64,000 nucleotides of DNA from Veronia nyctiphanis. Lineage in GTDB: Bacteria > Pseudomonadota > Gammaproteobacteria > Enterobacterales > Vibrionaceae. A program made the translations under genes and the position numbers. The stretch lies in NCBI RefSeq assembly GCF_004116385.1, contig NZ_PEIB01000010.1:79519-143518 (forward strand), written 5' to 3'. Below the pieces are notes generated by a model that worked only from the letters and a program-made list of their open reading frames with translations, was not told the origin of the DNA and did not search any database. This document shows positions 20,739-29,612 of this stretch, piece after piece (positions within the stretch are counted from its first letter, which is position 1; each line of letters starts with the position of its first letter).

Positions 20739-21953
20739 TTATCCCACTTTGCGCGCGTCCAACACAAAGGAAGAAAGAGACAGCTTGCCACTCTCGGGTT
20801 TACCGATAACAACACCTGTCAGGGTTTGATTCATATGAATGCCATTGAGCTGCTCGCCGTAGGTATTGAACCCGACTATGCGGTATTTTTTCAGTGCACT
20901 TCTGGCTTTAGAAAGGGCCATACTGTGCTCAATCTCAAGGCGACGTAAAAAGCAGTCACAGCCCAGTATCATCTCGAGTGAACCCAGCCGTCCTATTGCG
21001 GCATCCAGTGTCTGCGAAAGGTTGTCAAAGATATTCCCCGGCCGCATGGCGGTCACCACGATGCCGTCATCCATTGCACAATAGAAATCGAGGCTGAGAT
21101 CATCATTGACCTTCTGGATGGATCGAACGAAGTAATGATCGCCGATCATCACGGCCAACGGATTAGTCGCATAGACCTGCGGCTTGAGATCATTGAGATC
21201 GACACCGATCTCGCGGGCATACACGACAGCCGCAGGCTCTGCATTGAACTCGTATACCCGACGCTTTTCACAATCAGCGCGAGTCACCACAAGCTTGCTA
21301 TCAAGACTCTCTATATGATGCGTTGTGAAAACCTCAAAGGGACACAGAGTGTTAACCATCATCACAATCGCCGATTCAGCGTAAAATTGGCCTTGATGAT
21401 AAACATGTGTGGTAGCGAGGTTTTGATCATCACCCGCTGAACCACCAAAATGGGGAATTCCACCCAGCGCCGTATCCAGCGTGACCAAAAAATGTTCCTC
21501 ATCAGGAGATAGACCGTCAATCAAGGTAACGACAAACGAATGCTCTTTGATTGATGCTTTCAGATCTGCACGGCACCCCGCAACCAGTGAGTTCACACAC
21601 TGTTGAGCTTTATGCAACTCAAAGCCCTCCAGCGGCACTCTGATACCGCTGATAGTGAATAGCTGATTGCTGAAACCGACAGCACTAATGCTGCACTCTG
21701 AATACCCCTGACTGGTCAGTTCGCCTGCGGTGGTGCATCCCATCACAGGGATATCACCGAAGGCTTTTTTCATGGCGACACCCAGCGCATCAAGATCATA
21801 TTCTGACGAACAGAAGAACAGCACAAATCCCATATCGTCATGGTCAAGCTGACGTGCAAGCTCGCGTGAGGCTTTAATCGGGTCAAGATGATAAGTTTCT
21901 GCGCTATGAATGGATGGACACTCTGCGTGAAAAGCCCCTGTCTGCTTGAGCAT
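20739..21953 (-). CDS. FIST-domain sensor protein, NosP-like
   Basis: A 404-aa protein with an N-terminal FIST domain (FCSSEYDLDALGVAM, VMGCTTAGEL, GGSAGDD) and a C-terminal FIST_C domain (ANPLAV-like NPLAVMIG, GFNTYGEQLNG near the end). FIST proteins of the NosP type bind haem and signal nitric oxide to the hybrid kinase encoded next door. Both genes here are in the same direction with the sensor first. ATG 21953 (MLKQTGAF) was chosen over an upstream start because GGAAGGAG stands 9 nt before it. Haem binding cannot be proven by reading. The divergent response-regulator gene is probably part of the same system. Confidence 0.85.
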   Translation of the reverse strand: MLKQTGAFHAECPSIHSAETYHLDPIKASRELARQLDHDDMGFVLFFCSSEYDLDALGVAMKKAFGDIPVMGCTTAGELTSQGYSECSISAVGFSNQLFTISGIRVPLEGFELHKAQQCVNSLVAGCRADLKASIKEHSFVVTLIDGLSPDEEHFLVTLDTALGGIPHFGGSAGDDQNLATTHVYHQGQFYAESAIVMMVNTLCPFEVFTTHHIESLDSKLVVTRADCEKRRVYEFNAEPAAVVYAREIGVDLNDLKPQVYATNPLAVMIGDHYFVRSIQKVNDDLSLDFYCAMDDGIVVTAMRPGNIFDNLSQTLDAAIGRLGSLEMILGCDCFLRRLEIEHSMALSKARSALKKYRIVGFNTYGEQLNGIHMNQTLTGVVIGKPESGKLSLSSFVLDARKVG

Positions 21954-22375
21954 AGTAAACACTCCTTCCGTCAAATCGCCGCCTTCGTTTTAGGTTTGAA
22001 TACGTCTGCTGCTCAGCAACATATCCCCTCAATCACCCTTTCCGCTGCGTCTTTTGTGCCAGTATTTCTGTCAGTCTACTCAGCGTGAACAACCCTCACC
22101 TCATACTAAAGAAGGATATTGCGCGTTGTTATGTCTTAACTTTTCACTGTTCTCACTAGTGACACGTGCTAAACCCTTTTTTTTGCATGGTCAACGCTAC
22201 AATTTCGTTGTACCTCGCGAACCCATCAGCGCTTTCTCCTCTCCCACCAGTCACCAAAACCGAGTTGAAGAGAAACAGTGAAGAAGCCCAGAGAGCACAT
22301 TCCATGTCTTGCTGAGTTATTAGGTAAAGTTCGAGAGGCAGAGAGTATCTATCGCTGGATGAACAAGGAGTAGTT
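21954..22375. other. Divergent control region between nosP-like gene and response-regulator gene
   Basis: 422 bp that must hold the promoters of both units. No gene with family support is present. I searched for sigma-54 (GG-N10-GC) and clear palindromic operators and found none I would defend. Confidence 0.4.
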
Positions 22376-23041
22376 ATGCAAAAGTTTCTTGTGGCAGACG
22401 ATCATCCCCTGTTCAGGGATGCGCTGGTATCAGTGGTCCGAGGTCGCTTTCAGGATGCGCAAATTCTTGAATCAGACGAGATTGATCAAACACTGGTTCT
22501 CGCTGAACAACATGCTGACATTGACCTGATCCTGCTCGATCTGAACATGCCAGGTATGGCAGGTCTAAAAGGATTGCTAGAACTTAGAAACCGATTCCCT
22601 CTTCATCCCGTCGCCATTATCTCAGCAGAAACGAATCGCCAGACCATTTTGCAAACCATCACCTACGGGGCGGTCGGCTTTATTTCCAAAAGTGCTGCCA
22701 GAGCACAAATGGCCGATGCTATCGAGCAGATACTTGCCGGACACGTTTTTCTACCCGCTAATATTATTCGCTCCTCGGAGCAAGCTTCAGCATCAATCAG
22801 CCAAAACGATACCGGGTTTTCACCGGAAATGTTGCACACATTGACCCGTCGTCAATTACTGGTGCTCAAATCCATGGCGCAAGGTGCAGCGAACAAGAAG
22901 ATTGCCTATGACCTGAATATCTCAGAGACCACAGTGAAATCGCACGTTTCGGCAATTCTACGAAAACTAGGGGTTCACAACCGAATTCAGGCAGTGGTTG
23001 GCGTGACGAACATTGACTTCGATCGCTACCTGAAACGCTGA
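22376..23041 (+). CDS. NarL/LuxR-type response regulator
   Basis: A 221-aa two-domain regulator. The receiver has the acidic pair in VADDHPLF (Asp8/9), the phospho-acceptor Asp in LILLDLNMPGM and the conserved Lys in GFISKSA. The C-terminal LuxR helix-turn-helix reads LTRRQLLVLKSMAQGAANKK and SETTVKSHVSAILRKLGVHN. AAGGAG precedes the ATG. It lies divergent from the kinase/FIST pair and convergent with the aldehyde dehydrogenase. The same set of genes occurs in Pseudomonas around the ErbR/AgmR-type regulators of alcohol oxidation, so control of the dehydrogenase is a fair inference. Confidence 0.9.
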   Translation: MQKFLVADDHPLFRDALVSVVRGRFQDAQILESDEIDQTLVLAEQHADIDLILLDLNMPGMAGLKGLLELRNRFPLHPVAIISAETNRQTILQTITYGAVGFISKSAARAQMADAIEQILAGHVFLPANIIRSSEQASASISQNDTGFSPEMLHTLTRRQLLVLKSMAQGAANKKIAYDLNISETTVKSHVSAILRKLGVHNRIQAVVGVTNIDFDRYLKR

Positions 23042-23130
23042 TAAAAGCCAGACGCCCTCTGTATTTACAATAATCTGCATTTACAACAATCTGTACTCAC
23101 AATAATAGTGAAGAAGACAGTGTCGAAAGT

Positions 23131-23147
23131 GGCGGGCAACGCCCGCC
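23131..23147. terminator. GC-rich hairpin between convergent regulator and dehydrogenase genes
   Basis: GGCGGGC/GCCCGCC with loop AAC is a perfect 7-bp stem between two convergent stops. It lacks a clear T run on either side, so termination is only likely by position. Confidence 0.4.
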
Positions 23148-23159
23148 TGCATTGGGAGA

Positions 23160-24668
23160 TTAGAAGAAGCCTAGCGGATTAATATCGTAGCTGACCAACA
23201 AGTTCTTTGTCTGCTGATAGTGGTCGAGCATCATCTTATGGGTTTCACGGCCAATACCGGATTTCTTGTAGCCACCGAACGCTGCGTGTGCCGGATAAAG
23301 GTGATAGCAGTTAGTCCACACGCGACCTGCCTGTACAGCACGGCCAACACGATAGGCACGGTTACTGTCGCGAGTCCAAAGGCCTGCACCCAGTCCGTAT
23401 TCGGTATCGTTGGCGATTGCAATGGCTTCCGCTTCATCTTTGAAAGTGGTGACACCGATGACAGGGCCGAAGATTTCCTCCTGGAACACCCGCATGCTGT
23501 TCTCGCCTTTGAAGATCGTTGGTTGCACATAGTAACCACCACCGAAGTCCGCAGCCTGACCGCCAGTAAGCACTTCTGCCCCCTCAGCACGGCCAATATC
23601 CAGATAGCCCATGATCTTATCAAACTGCTCATCCGACGCCTGTGCACCCACCTGTGTTTCGGTGTCGAGCGGATTACCGTGTTTGATCAATTTCGCACGC
23701 TCGACCACGCGGGCAATGAACTCATCATAGATGCTTTCCTGCACTAACACGCGAGACGGACAGGTACACACCTCACCCTGATTGAAGAACGCCAGCACCG
23801 TCCCCTCAATCGCTTTACTGATGAAGGCCTCCTCCTGCTGCATAACGTCTTCGAAATAAATATTCGGTGATTTACCACCCAGCTCAACGGTAGAAGGGAT
23901 AAGGTTATCCGCAGCACAACGGAGCACATGATTACCGATAGCCGTCGAGCCAGTGAACGCCAGTTTGGCAATACGATCTGAGGTTGCAAGCGCCTGACCC
24001 GCTTCCGGGCCCATGCCGTTAACCACATTGAGCACACCCGGTGGAATAAGATCACCAATGATTTCCATCAAGAGTAAAATAGTGGTTGGCGTCTGCTCAG
24101 CAGGTTTCAAGACAATACAGTTACCTGCCGCCATGGCTGGCGCGATTTTCCAAGCCGCCATCAACAACGGGAAGTTCCAGGGAATGATCTGACCCACCAC
24201 ACCCAGCGGCTCGTGAATATGGTACGCCACTGTGTTTGCATCAATCTCGCCAATGCTGCCTTCCTGCGCACGAATACAACCTGCGAAGTAACGGAAGTGA
24301 TCGACACACAAAGGCAAATCTGCTGCCAGTGTTTCACGTACTGCTTTACCGTTTTCCCATGTTTCGGCAACCGCAAGGTACTCAATATTGGCTTCTATTC
24401 TGTCAGCGATTTTGAGTAAAAGATTCGAGCGTTCAGTGACCGACGTTGCACCCCATGCGTCTTTTGCATTGTGCGCCGCATCCAAGGCCAGTTCGATATC
24501 TTCTGTCGTTGAACGAGGAATTTCTGCGATGGCGTCGCCCGTGCAGGGTGACGTATCTATGAAGTATTGACCTTTAACCGGCGCTACCCAGTCACCACCA
24601 ATATAATTGCCGTAGCGAGCTTTAAAATTGACGACTGCGCCGTCCGTGCCAGGTTTTGCGTAAATCAT
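23160..24668 (-). CDS. NAD(P)-dependent aldehyde dehydrogenase, ExaC/AldB type
   Basis: A 502-aa class-3-fold aldehyde dehydrogenase. The NAD site is visible in [14 protein letters not shown] and [11 protein letters not shown], the general base in VELGGKSPN and the catalytic cysteine in [13 protein letters not shown]. The C-terminal [20 protein letters not shown] and FF ending match the acetaldehyde dehydrogenase ExaC/AldB group rather than betaine-aldehyde enzymes. The start [10 protein letters not shown] at 24668 has AGG 8 nt upstream; a GTG two codons earlier also works. It lies beside the NosP/kinase/regulator cluster, so it is a candidate output of that system. The short-chain aldehyde substrate is inferred. 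Confidence 0.92.
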   Translation of the reverse strand: MIYAKPGTDGAVVNFKARYGNYIGGDWVAPVKGQYFIDTSPCTGDAIAEIPRSTTEDIELALDAAHNAKDAWGATSVTERSNLLLKIADRIEANIEYLAVAETWENGKAVRETLAADLPLCVDHFRYFAGCIRAQEGSIGEIDANTVAYHIHEPLGVVGQIIPWNFPLLMAAWKIAPAMAAGNCIVLKPAEQTPTTILLLMEIIGDLIPPGVLNVVNGMGPEAGQALATSDRIAKLAFTGSTAIGNHVLRCAADNLIPSTVELGGKSPNIYFEDVMQQEEAFISKAIEGTVLAFFNQGEVCTCPSRVLVQESIYDEFIARVVERAKLIKHGNPLDTETQVGAQASDEQFDKIMGYLDIGRAEGAEVLTGGQAADFGGGYYVQPTIFKGENSMRVFQEEIFGPVIGVTTFKDEAEAIAIANDTEYGLGAGLWTRDSNRAYRVGRAVQAGRVWTNCYHLYPAHAAFGGYKKSGIGRETHKMMLDHYQQTKNLLVSYDINPLGFF

Positions 24669-25026
24669 TTTCACACCTCATCGGTATTATTGGCGAATGT
24701 CTTCTGACGTTTCCTTTCGCTCCCATTTGCCCTTTCACCATCTGGCATAAGAACACCTTGTGACACTCAGCCGTTGCGTTATTGGCTTCTTTGGGTCGCA
24801 GGCTGACTGATCTCGGATTCAGTATGACAATGGAGGAAAATCCCTCCATCCACTCTTGGTGGACAAAACCTCATACTTTAGGAGGAGGCGAAGACGTAAA
24901 ACGGATAGTCAGATGGGGTGTAAAAGAGAGATGAAACGAAGAGGATACCGACGGTGAATGCGCTATTTGACAACAAAGGGGTGAAAGTAACGCATAACCA
25001 AAGAAAAAATGACAAACCTCGTGAAT
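24669..25026. other. Intergenic region upstream of the aldehyde dehydrogenase
   Basis: 358 bp without a credible gene. It contains the dehydrogenase promoter. An imperfect repeat GGAGG(A)/CCCTCC at 24835-24850 is the only visible symmetry. No sigma-54 signature was found. Confidence 0.4.
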
Positions 25027-25055
25027 AAAAAAAGCCGTGCAATGCACGGCCTCTT
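25027..25055 (-). terminator. Terminator of the outer-membrane barrel gene
   Basis: The stem GCCGTGC/GCACGGC with loop AAT and flanking A/T runs ends in a T run on the minus strand, about 20 nt after the stop. Confidence 0.85.
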
Positions 25056-25074
25056 CTTTTCAGTCAAATCGCTT

Positions 25075-25731
25075 TTAGAAGTCGATTTCAACACCAGCAA
25101 ACAGACCAGATTGCTGATACTTCAATGTGCTTACGTCGCCGATTTCCAAGTCATGGTCGATTGTGCGGTAACCTGCTTTCAGGTTAATGTCTGCAGCAAC
25201 CAGACCCAGAGAGTAGATAGCACCCGCTTCTGCGTCAAAGGTTTTAGAATCTTTGAATTCACCCACGTTACCCGTTGCGAAGATAAAGAATGGCGTTGCA
25301 GGAATACCGACACGCACATCGCCGTAAATCGCCGGCTGGAAGTTGTCGATCTTCTGGTTTAAGAAGTCACCACCACCGAACTTATGCAGAGTCAGACCTG
25401 CATCAATAGAGACCAAATCGTTATCTAAGATCTCGTAGTAAAGCGTTGCGTCCATTTGATCAAACGACACTTTTTCATTGTTAGTCTTTTTGTCCGCTTC
25501 AACGGCGGTGTAACGCACTTTAACGTTTGGTACCAAAGGGATGAAGTGCTCAAGAGAAGCCGTAAAGGAATTATGCAGAGTAGAATCTTCATCTTTATTG
25601 CTGTTTACATCGGACTTCGCAAACCACGCGTCGTAACCAACTTTACCACCAAGCAGCATATCTGCTTGCGCAGGCATTGAAAGCAAACCAGCAACCGCCA
25701 GAGCAGCAACAGAAAGGGTCGTTTTTTTCAT
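25075..25731 (-). CDS. TIGR04219-type outer-membrane beta-barrel protein
   Basis: A 218-aa protein with a clear signal peptide (MKKTTLSVAALAVAGLLSMP, cleavage after QADA-like AQA). It then alternates hydrophobic/polar strands and ends in the aromatic terminus GVEIDF typical of outer-membrane barrels recognised by BamA. The opening MLLGGKVGYDAWFAKSDV fits the small barrel family TIGR04219, common in Vibrio and Shewanella and of unknown function. ATG 25731 is chosen because the signal peptide begins there; the frame is open upstream. It is monocistronic with its own terminator. Confidence 0.82.
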   Translation of the reverse strand: MKKTTLSVAALAVAGLLSMPAQADMLLGGKVGYDAWFAKSDVNSNKDEDSTLHNSFTASLEHFIPLVPNVKVRYTAVEADKKTNNEKVSFDQMDATLYYEILDNDLVSIDAGLTLHKFGGGDFLNQKIDNFQPAIYGDVRVGIPATPFFIFATGNVGEFKDSKTFDAEAGAIYSLGLVAADINLKAGYRTIDHDLEIGDVSTLKYQQSGLFAGVEIDF

Positions 25732-25886
25732 GGGAAGGGCTCCGCCTATCTCTTTGAATAAAGTTCGGCAAACTATATCAGATGGGTTTAAAAGAATCCG
25801 CACCGGCGGATAAATATTTCCAGCGGTGCGGCATTAGTTCATTCAGCTTTTCTGTGTGTTTACACGTTAGCTCTATCTTCTACAAC

Positions 25887-26150
25887 TTATCTGTGTTTTC
25901 TGCGATACGTACGCGAGCGGTCGTAGCAGTAATCACGGCAGCGGCGTGCGCTTTTATCTTTTCCTCGGAACAACCATATAATGGCTCCAATTAAGATAAT
26001 CCAAGGTAGCATCTTGAACAGCAGGCCGAGCATGCCAGCTAACGCCATGATCACGAAGCCAACAACCACAGCAGCGAAAATACCGATGGCACTCACGCCC
26101 GTTACAATCAATGCCAATGCAAAACCAACCAAGAATAGCAGTTCAGTCAT
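25887..26150 (-). CDS. pspG: Phage-shock / envelope-stress protein PspG
   Basis: An 87-aa inner-membrane protein starting MTELLFLVGFALALIVTGVS, with transmembrane segments at about residues 3-20, 22-40 and 44-60 and a basic C-terminal tail rich in Arg, Cys and Tyr. The start and the spacing match E. coli PspG (MLELLFVIGFF). AGAAAGGT precedes the ATG. In E. coli pspG is also next to dusA and is transcribed by sigma-54 under PspF. A fitting sigma-54 promoter lies 53 bp upstream here. It takes part in the response to loss of inner-membrane integrity. Confidence 0.9.
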   Translation of the reverse strand: MTELLFLVGFALALIVTGVSAIGIFAAVVVGFVIMALAGMLGLLFKMLPWIILIGAIIWLFRGKDKSARRCRDYCYDRSRTYRRKHR

Positions 26151-26202
26151 ACCTTTCTCCCTTTGTGCAATCTCTATTGCCATTTGTTATTTGCCCATAA
26201 CA

Positions 26203-26220
26203 TTGCACAAAGCAGGCCAA
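26203..26220 (-). promoter_or_regulatory. Sigma-54 promoter of pspG
   Basis: The minus strand reads TTGGCCTGCTTTGTGCAA: GG, exactly 10 nt, then GC, the defining -24/-12 spacing of sigma-54 promoters (TTGGCAC-N5-TTGCA). The transcription start would fall near 26193, about 43 nt before the pspG ATG. Confidence 0.75.
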
Positions 26221-26255
26221 CTTTTTAAACATCTTATTTTTCAATACGTTAAACG

Positions 26256-26281
26256 AAAAACACAGCCAAGTGGCTGTGTTT
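26256..26281 (-). terminator. Terminator of dusA
   Basis: The stem AACACAGCC/GGCTGTGTT with loop AAGT has AAAAA before and TT after, so on the minus strand it ends in TTTTT. It separates dusA from the pspG promoter. Confidence 0.85.
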
Positions 26282-26352
26282 CACTGAATAGAGTTGGTTA
26301 AATTTACCACTGTTATTGGTCTAAATTACCTAATTGCTTTTAACTCAAGGGG

Positions 26353-27378
26353 TTAGACATCTAACTCGGCGGGTATCTTCGCCATTGCCTCTTCAAGCAC
26401 TTCGAGTCCCGCACCCGGTTTGTGGGCATTTTCGCTGATATGACGACGCCAAAGCCTCGCACCCGGCATATTCTGAAACAGCCCAAGCATGTGGCGAGTA
26501 ATATGGCCAAGGTAAGAGCCTTCAGCTAATTGCTGCTCAATATATGGGAACATGGCACGAACCGCTTCACGGCGCTTAAGCATCGGCGTATCAGAGCCGA
26601 ACAGGCGCTGGTCAACTTCCGCCAGCAGATACGGGCTTTGGTAGGCTTCGCGGCCAATCATCACACCATCAAGGTGCTGTAAATGCGCTTCCGCTTCTTC
26701 CATCGACTTAATGCCGCCGTTTATCGCCATCGTCAGGTCAGGGAAGTCTTTTTTCAGCTGATACACACGCGGATAATCCAGCGGCGGAATTTCGCGGTTT
26801 TCTTTCGGGCTCAAGCCAGAGAGCCACGCCTTACGGGCATGAATAGTGAAATCTTCACAGCCGCCTTTCTCGTTCACCGTGCCAACAAAGTCGACCAGAA
26901 ACTGGTAGCTGTCTTGCTCATCAATACCGATACGGGTTTTCACCGTAACCGGAATATCCGCCACTTCACGCATCGCCGCGACACACTCAGCCACCAGCAA
27001 AGGCTCAGCCATCAAACAGGCACCGAAACGGCCATTTTGCACACGATCAGACGGACAACCGACATTAAGGTTTATTTCATCATAGCCACGCTCTTGCGCC
27101 AGCTTGGCACAATGCGCCAAATCAGCCGGGTTAGAGCCACCAAGCTGCAACGCAACAGGATGCTCTTGCTCGCTGAAGCGAAGGTAGTCTCCCTTACCGT
27201 GAATAATTGCACCCGTTGTCACCATCTCGGTATACAGCAGGGCATTTTTCGACAGAATACGGTGGAAATAACGACAATGACGATCTGTCCAATCCAGCAT
27301 CGGCGCAACGCTGAATCGCTGCATCGGGTGATTAGCAGCAGTGTCGGTATTTTCCTGCGTGTTCAATGGGTTCGACAT
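26353..27378 (-). CDS. dusA: tRNA-dihydrouridine synthase A
   Basis: A 341-aa FMN enzyme that reduces U20/20a in the tRNA D-loop. Visible motifs are the N-terminal [16 protein letters not shown], the catalytic-cysteine region [27 protein letters not shown], the HARKAWL segment and the FMN phosphate loop [11 protein letters not shown] with GREAYQSP. The 5' end of dusA is a well-known integration site for dusA-associated integrative elements. A tyrosine-recombinase remnant begins 190 bp upstream of this gene, in agreement with that. The dusA frame itself is intact. Confidence 0.96.
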   Translation of the reverse strand: MSNPLNTQENTDTAANHPMQRFSVAPMLDWTDRHCRYFHRILSKNALLYTEMVTTGAIIHGKGDYLRFSEQEHPVALQLGGSNPADLAHCAKLAQERGYDEINLNVGCPSDRVQNGRFGACLMAEPLLVAECVAAMREVADIPVTVKTRIGIDEQDSYQFLVDFVGTVNEKGGCEDFTIHARKAWLSGLSPKENREIPPLDYPRVYQLKKDFPDLTMAINGGIKSMEEAEAHLQHLDGVMIGREAYQSPYLLAEVDQRLFGSDTPMLKRREAVRAMFPYIEQQLAEGSYLGHITRHMLGLFQNMPGARLWRRHISENAHKPGAGLEVLEEAMAKIPAELDV

Positions 27379-27567
27379 ATCGTTTTACTACCTAAATATT
27401 CTTAAATTCGCACAACGCTAGTTCACAACAATATCATCAGCTTAGCCAGAGAATGACGCAATCAACCATTGGTAGATGGCTAACAACGCTCAATGGAGGC
27501 TCTTTGACACTGCTATTAGTGTGAAAAATTGGAGCGAGATTATACAACGAGACGGCAGAACATTTAA

Positions 27568-28124
27568 GCAAAAAGCCAGAAGCGCACCCGCAGGCCGACA
27601 ACGGTTGAACTCGAAAAACTGCGCGAATGTTTGCAAGCCCGCCAAGATTACCGGGCGAACGGTGCAGTGCGAATTCCGTTTATCGATATTCTCGATTTTT
27701 CTATACTCACCTGTATGCGAATCGGTGAAGTGTGCGAACTAAAGTGGGAAGACCTCAACACCGACCATAAAACCGTGGTAGTGCGTGACAGAAAAGACCC
27801 CCGGAAAAAAGAGGGCAACCACATGCTGGTGCCCCTGTTGGGTGAGTCATTTGCAATTGCCCGCCGACAGCCACAAATCCATGACCGCATATTCCCCTAC
27901 AATTCGCGCAGCGTGACCGCAGGTTTCAGCGGGTACGCAACGCACTGGGCATAGAATATTTGCGTTATCACGATTTACGACGTGAAGGTGCCAGCCAGTT
28001 GTTTGAGGCAGGTTACAGCATAGAAGAAGTGGCGCAGGTAACAGGGCATAGAAACCTCAACATACTTTGGCAAGTTTACACCCAACTATTCCCCCATAAA
28101 CTTCACGAGAAAGTAGTCAAATAA
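27568..28124 (+). pseudogene. Tyrosine recombinase, N-terminally truncated and frameshifted
   Basis: The catalytic half of a phage-type integrase. The first active-site Arg is in LTCMRIGEVCELKW, followed by RYHDLRREGASQLFEAGYS (H-x-x-R box), QVTGHRNLNILWQVYTQLFP (second His and Tyr). A stop at 27565 in this frame and lack of any N-terminal core-binding domain show truncation. A one-base loss near 27922 (AGGTTTCAG; the second copy reads AGGGTTTCAG) separates the Arg from the HxxR box. It begins 190 bp from the dusA start and points away from it, as expected for a dusA-associated element. Without the N-terminal domain it should be inactive. Confidence 0.85.
27864..28110 (+). repeat. Direct repeat copy 1: integrase 3' end
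   Basis: About 245 bp covering the end of the integrase. It is closely similar (roughly 85-90 percent by eye) to 28952-29192, from CGACAG-C-CAAA through the HxxR and Tyr codons to CATAA(A/G)CT(T/G)CA. Copy 2 lacks the 11 bp CGTGACCGCAG found here. Confidence 0.85.
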
Positions 28125-28147
28125 TCAATAGGAAACCTAAGAATAAT

Positions 28148-28753
28148 TCAAGTGAATTTAATTATATCAAAGCCACCTCTATCTAAGTTATTCGGATTTG
28201 GTTTTGCAACTAGAAAATAGGGCTTTTCATCACTAGACAGAGGTATATCAACGGGTTTAAAAAGGTCAGAATGCAGTTTATCATCATTAGTCTGCTTTAA
28301 TTTACCATCAAACCCTGACTTACCAATAAGTGTCCAATGATTGGGTAGATTGAGGCTTGTAGAATTAAAACCTTCAGGAAGGTTAATAATAACGTTAGGA
28401 GACTCTGTATATTTTAGAACATTCTTTTCCGAAAATATATTTGAAGACTCATGGTCATTTCTTCCTTCTGGTGAAATATCAGCTCTACCAGGTGGAAGAG
28501 GTAATTGATGTGCGCCAGGATGAAAAGTGGTTAAACCCCTCTTAGACCTACTATTTGCATTGGGATTTAACTGAGAATAGACTCTATCCTTATTGAGCTT
28601 TTCTTCATGTTGAGTATTAAAACTTAAAGCTCTATTATTTTGTCTTGGCTTAACCGTTCTTTTACTTTTTTTTATATTTCCTTGAGAAGGGTTTTCATCT
28701 CTCCTAGAAAAGCTAGTACCATTGTTTGAACCTAAAACTCTAATATCGTTCAC
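28148..28753 (-). CDS. AT-rich orphan gene between integrase remnants
   Basis: A 201-aa hydrophilic protein that I do not recognise. It starts at GTG 28753 with GGAG 8 nt upstream and reads MNDIRVLGSNNGTSFSRRDE. The first 100 residues are rich in Asn, Ser, Arg and Lys with no predicted structure (SKRTVKPRQNNRALSF, ANSRSKRGLTTFHPGAHQLP). The second half (about 115-201) looks folded, with YTESPNVIINLPEGFNSTSL and NHWTLIGKSGFDGKLKQ. There is no signal peptide, transmembrane segment or cysteine. A disordered N-terminus followed by a small folded domain resembles secreted effectors or toxins, but this is only a resemblance. Base composition is far more AT-rich than the core genes, so it was acquired. 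Confidence 0.6.
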   Translation of the reverse strand: MNDIRVLGSNNGTSFSRRDENPSQGNIKKSKRTVKPRQNNRALSFNTQHEEKLNKDRVYSQLNPNANSRSKRGLTTFHPGAHQLPLPPGRADISPEGRNDHESSNIFSEKNVLKYTESPNVIINLPEGFNSTSLNLPNHWTLIGKSGFDGKLKQTNDDKLHSDLFKPVDIPLSSDEKPYFLVAKPNPNNLDRGGFDIIKFT

Positions 28754-28951
28754 GATTTAACTCCTAAATAAAAACTAAGCAGTCCCACATTACATTTATA
28801 ATTACTTTATTTAGTGTGTCTTTTTTAAGAAAAAAATAGTTTTTAATATTAAATATGAATTATAAATTTATTTTATAATGTAATAAGAATTTAAGTTTTA
28901 AATGTTTGGCGATACTTTTCTCACTCAACGAGCTTGAGCAAATGATTATCT

Positions 28952-29204
28952 CGACAGTCGCAAACCAGTGACCGCATATTCCCTTACAATTCGCGCAGGG
29001 TTTCAGCGGGTGCGCAATGCACTGGGCATTGAAGATTTGCGTTATCACGATTTACGCCGGGAAGGTGCCAGCCGATTGTTTGAGGCAGGTTACAGCATAG
29101 AAGAAGTGGCGCAGGTAACAGGCCATAGAAACCTAAACATACTTTGGCAGGTTTACACCCAACTATTCCCGCATAAGCTGCATGATAAAACACTCGCAGA
29201 ATGA
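28952..29204 (+). pseudogene. Second copy of the integrase C-terminal end
   Basis: Contains the HxxR box (RYHDLRREGASRLFEAGYS) and QVTGHRNLNILWQVYTQLFP again, ending LHDKTLAE. The upstream catalytic Arg half is absent. An 11-bp deletion relative to copy 1 puts the start of the repeat (DRIFPYN) out of frame with the rest. With 27864-28110 it forms a direct repeat enclosing the orphan gene. Confidence 0.85.
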
Positions 29205-29612
29205 CAAAATGCCCCCCACCCCACGGGGACTACGTTCTTTTAGCCTTTTGCACCCAAACCTTTCACATACTCGCAACCGATAAAAGCGAATAGAAATCAC
29301 TTTGCTGTACTCAGCAAATTATTTCTCAATATTGGTACATTTTTAGAGCAAAAGCTCTTAGGCAGGATTCTCGCCTCATGCCCAGTTTGGTATGCTCTTT
29401 CCAATATAATTTATATCCCCAGTTTGGTGTATTTTTCCGCGCATGGTTTGCTACAAGACTCCACACGTGAGTGGATTCGGGGCGTACTGACGATGTCAGA
29501 TTTTGCCCATGAATTATATTGGACTAATTGTAGGAATTATCTTGGACACTTTGGGGTATATAACACTGTTATACGCTCACCCAACATTCAAAAATCATTC
29601 AAAGAGTTAATA
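29205..29612. other. Leader region of the OLD nuclease gene
   Basis: 408 bp between the integrase remnant and the nuclease start. It holds a short palindrome AGAGC-AAAA-GCTCT at 29345-29358 and two copies of CCCAGTTTGGT(A/G)T at 29381 and 29418. The nuclease frame is open from 29424, but the family N-terminus begins only at 29613. No other gene is seen. Confidence 0.4.

Noticed and set aside
24669..25026. Sigma-54 or clear operator upstream of the aldehyde dehydrogenase
   Set aside because: No GG-N10-GC with suitable flanks and no good palindrome on the minus strand.
29381..29430. Two copies of CCCAGTTTGGT(A/G)T as an attachment or operator site
   Set aside because: Thirteen bases repeated once at 37-bp spacing, with no link to a recombinase or regulator; may be chance.
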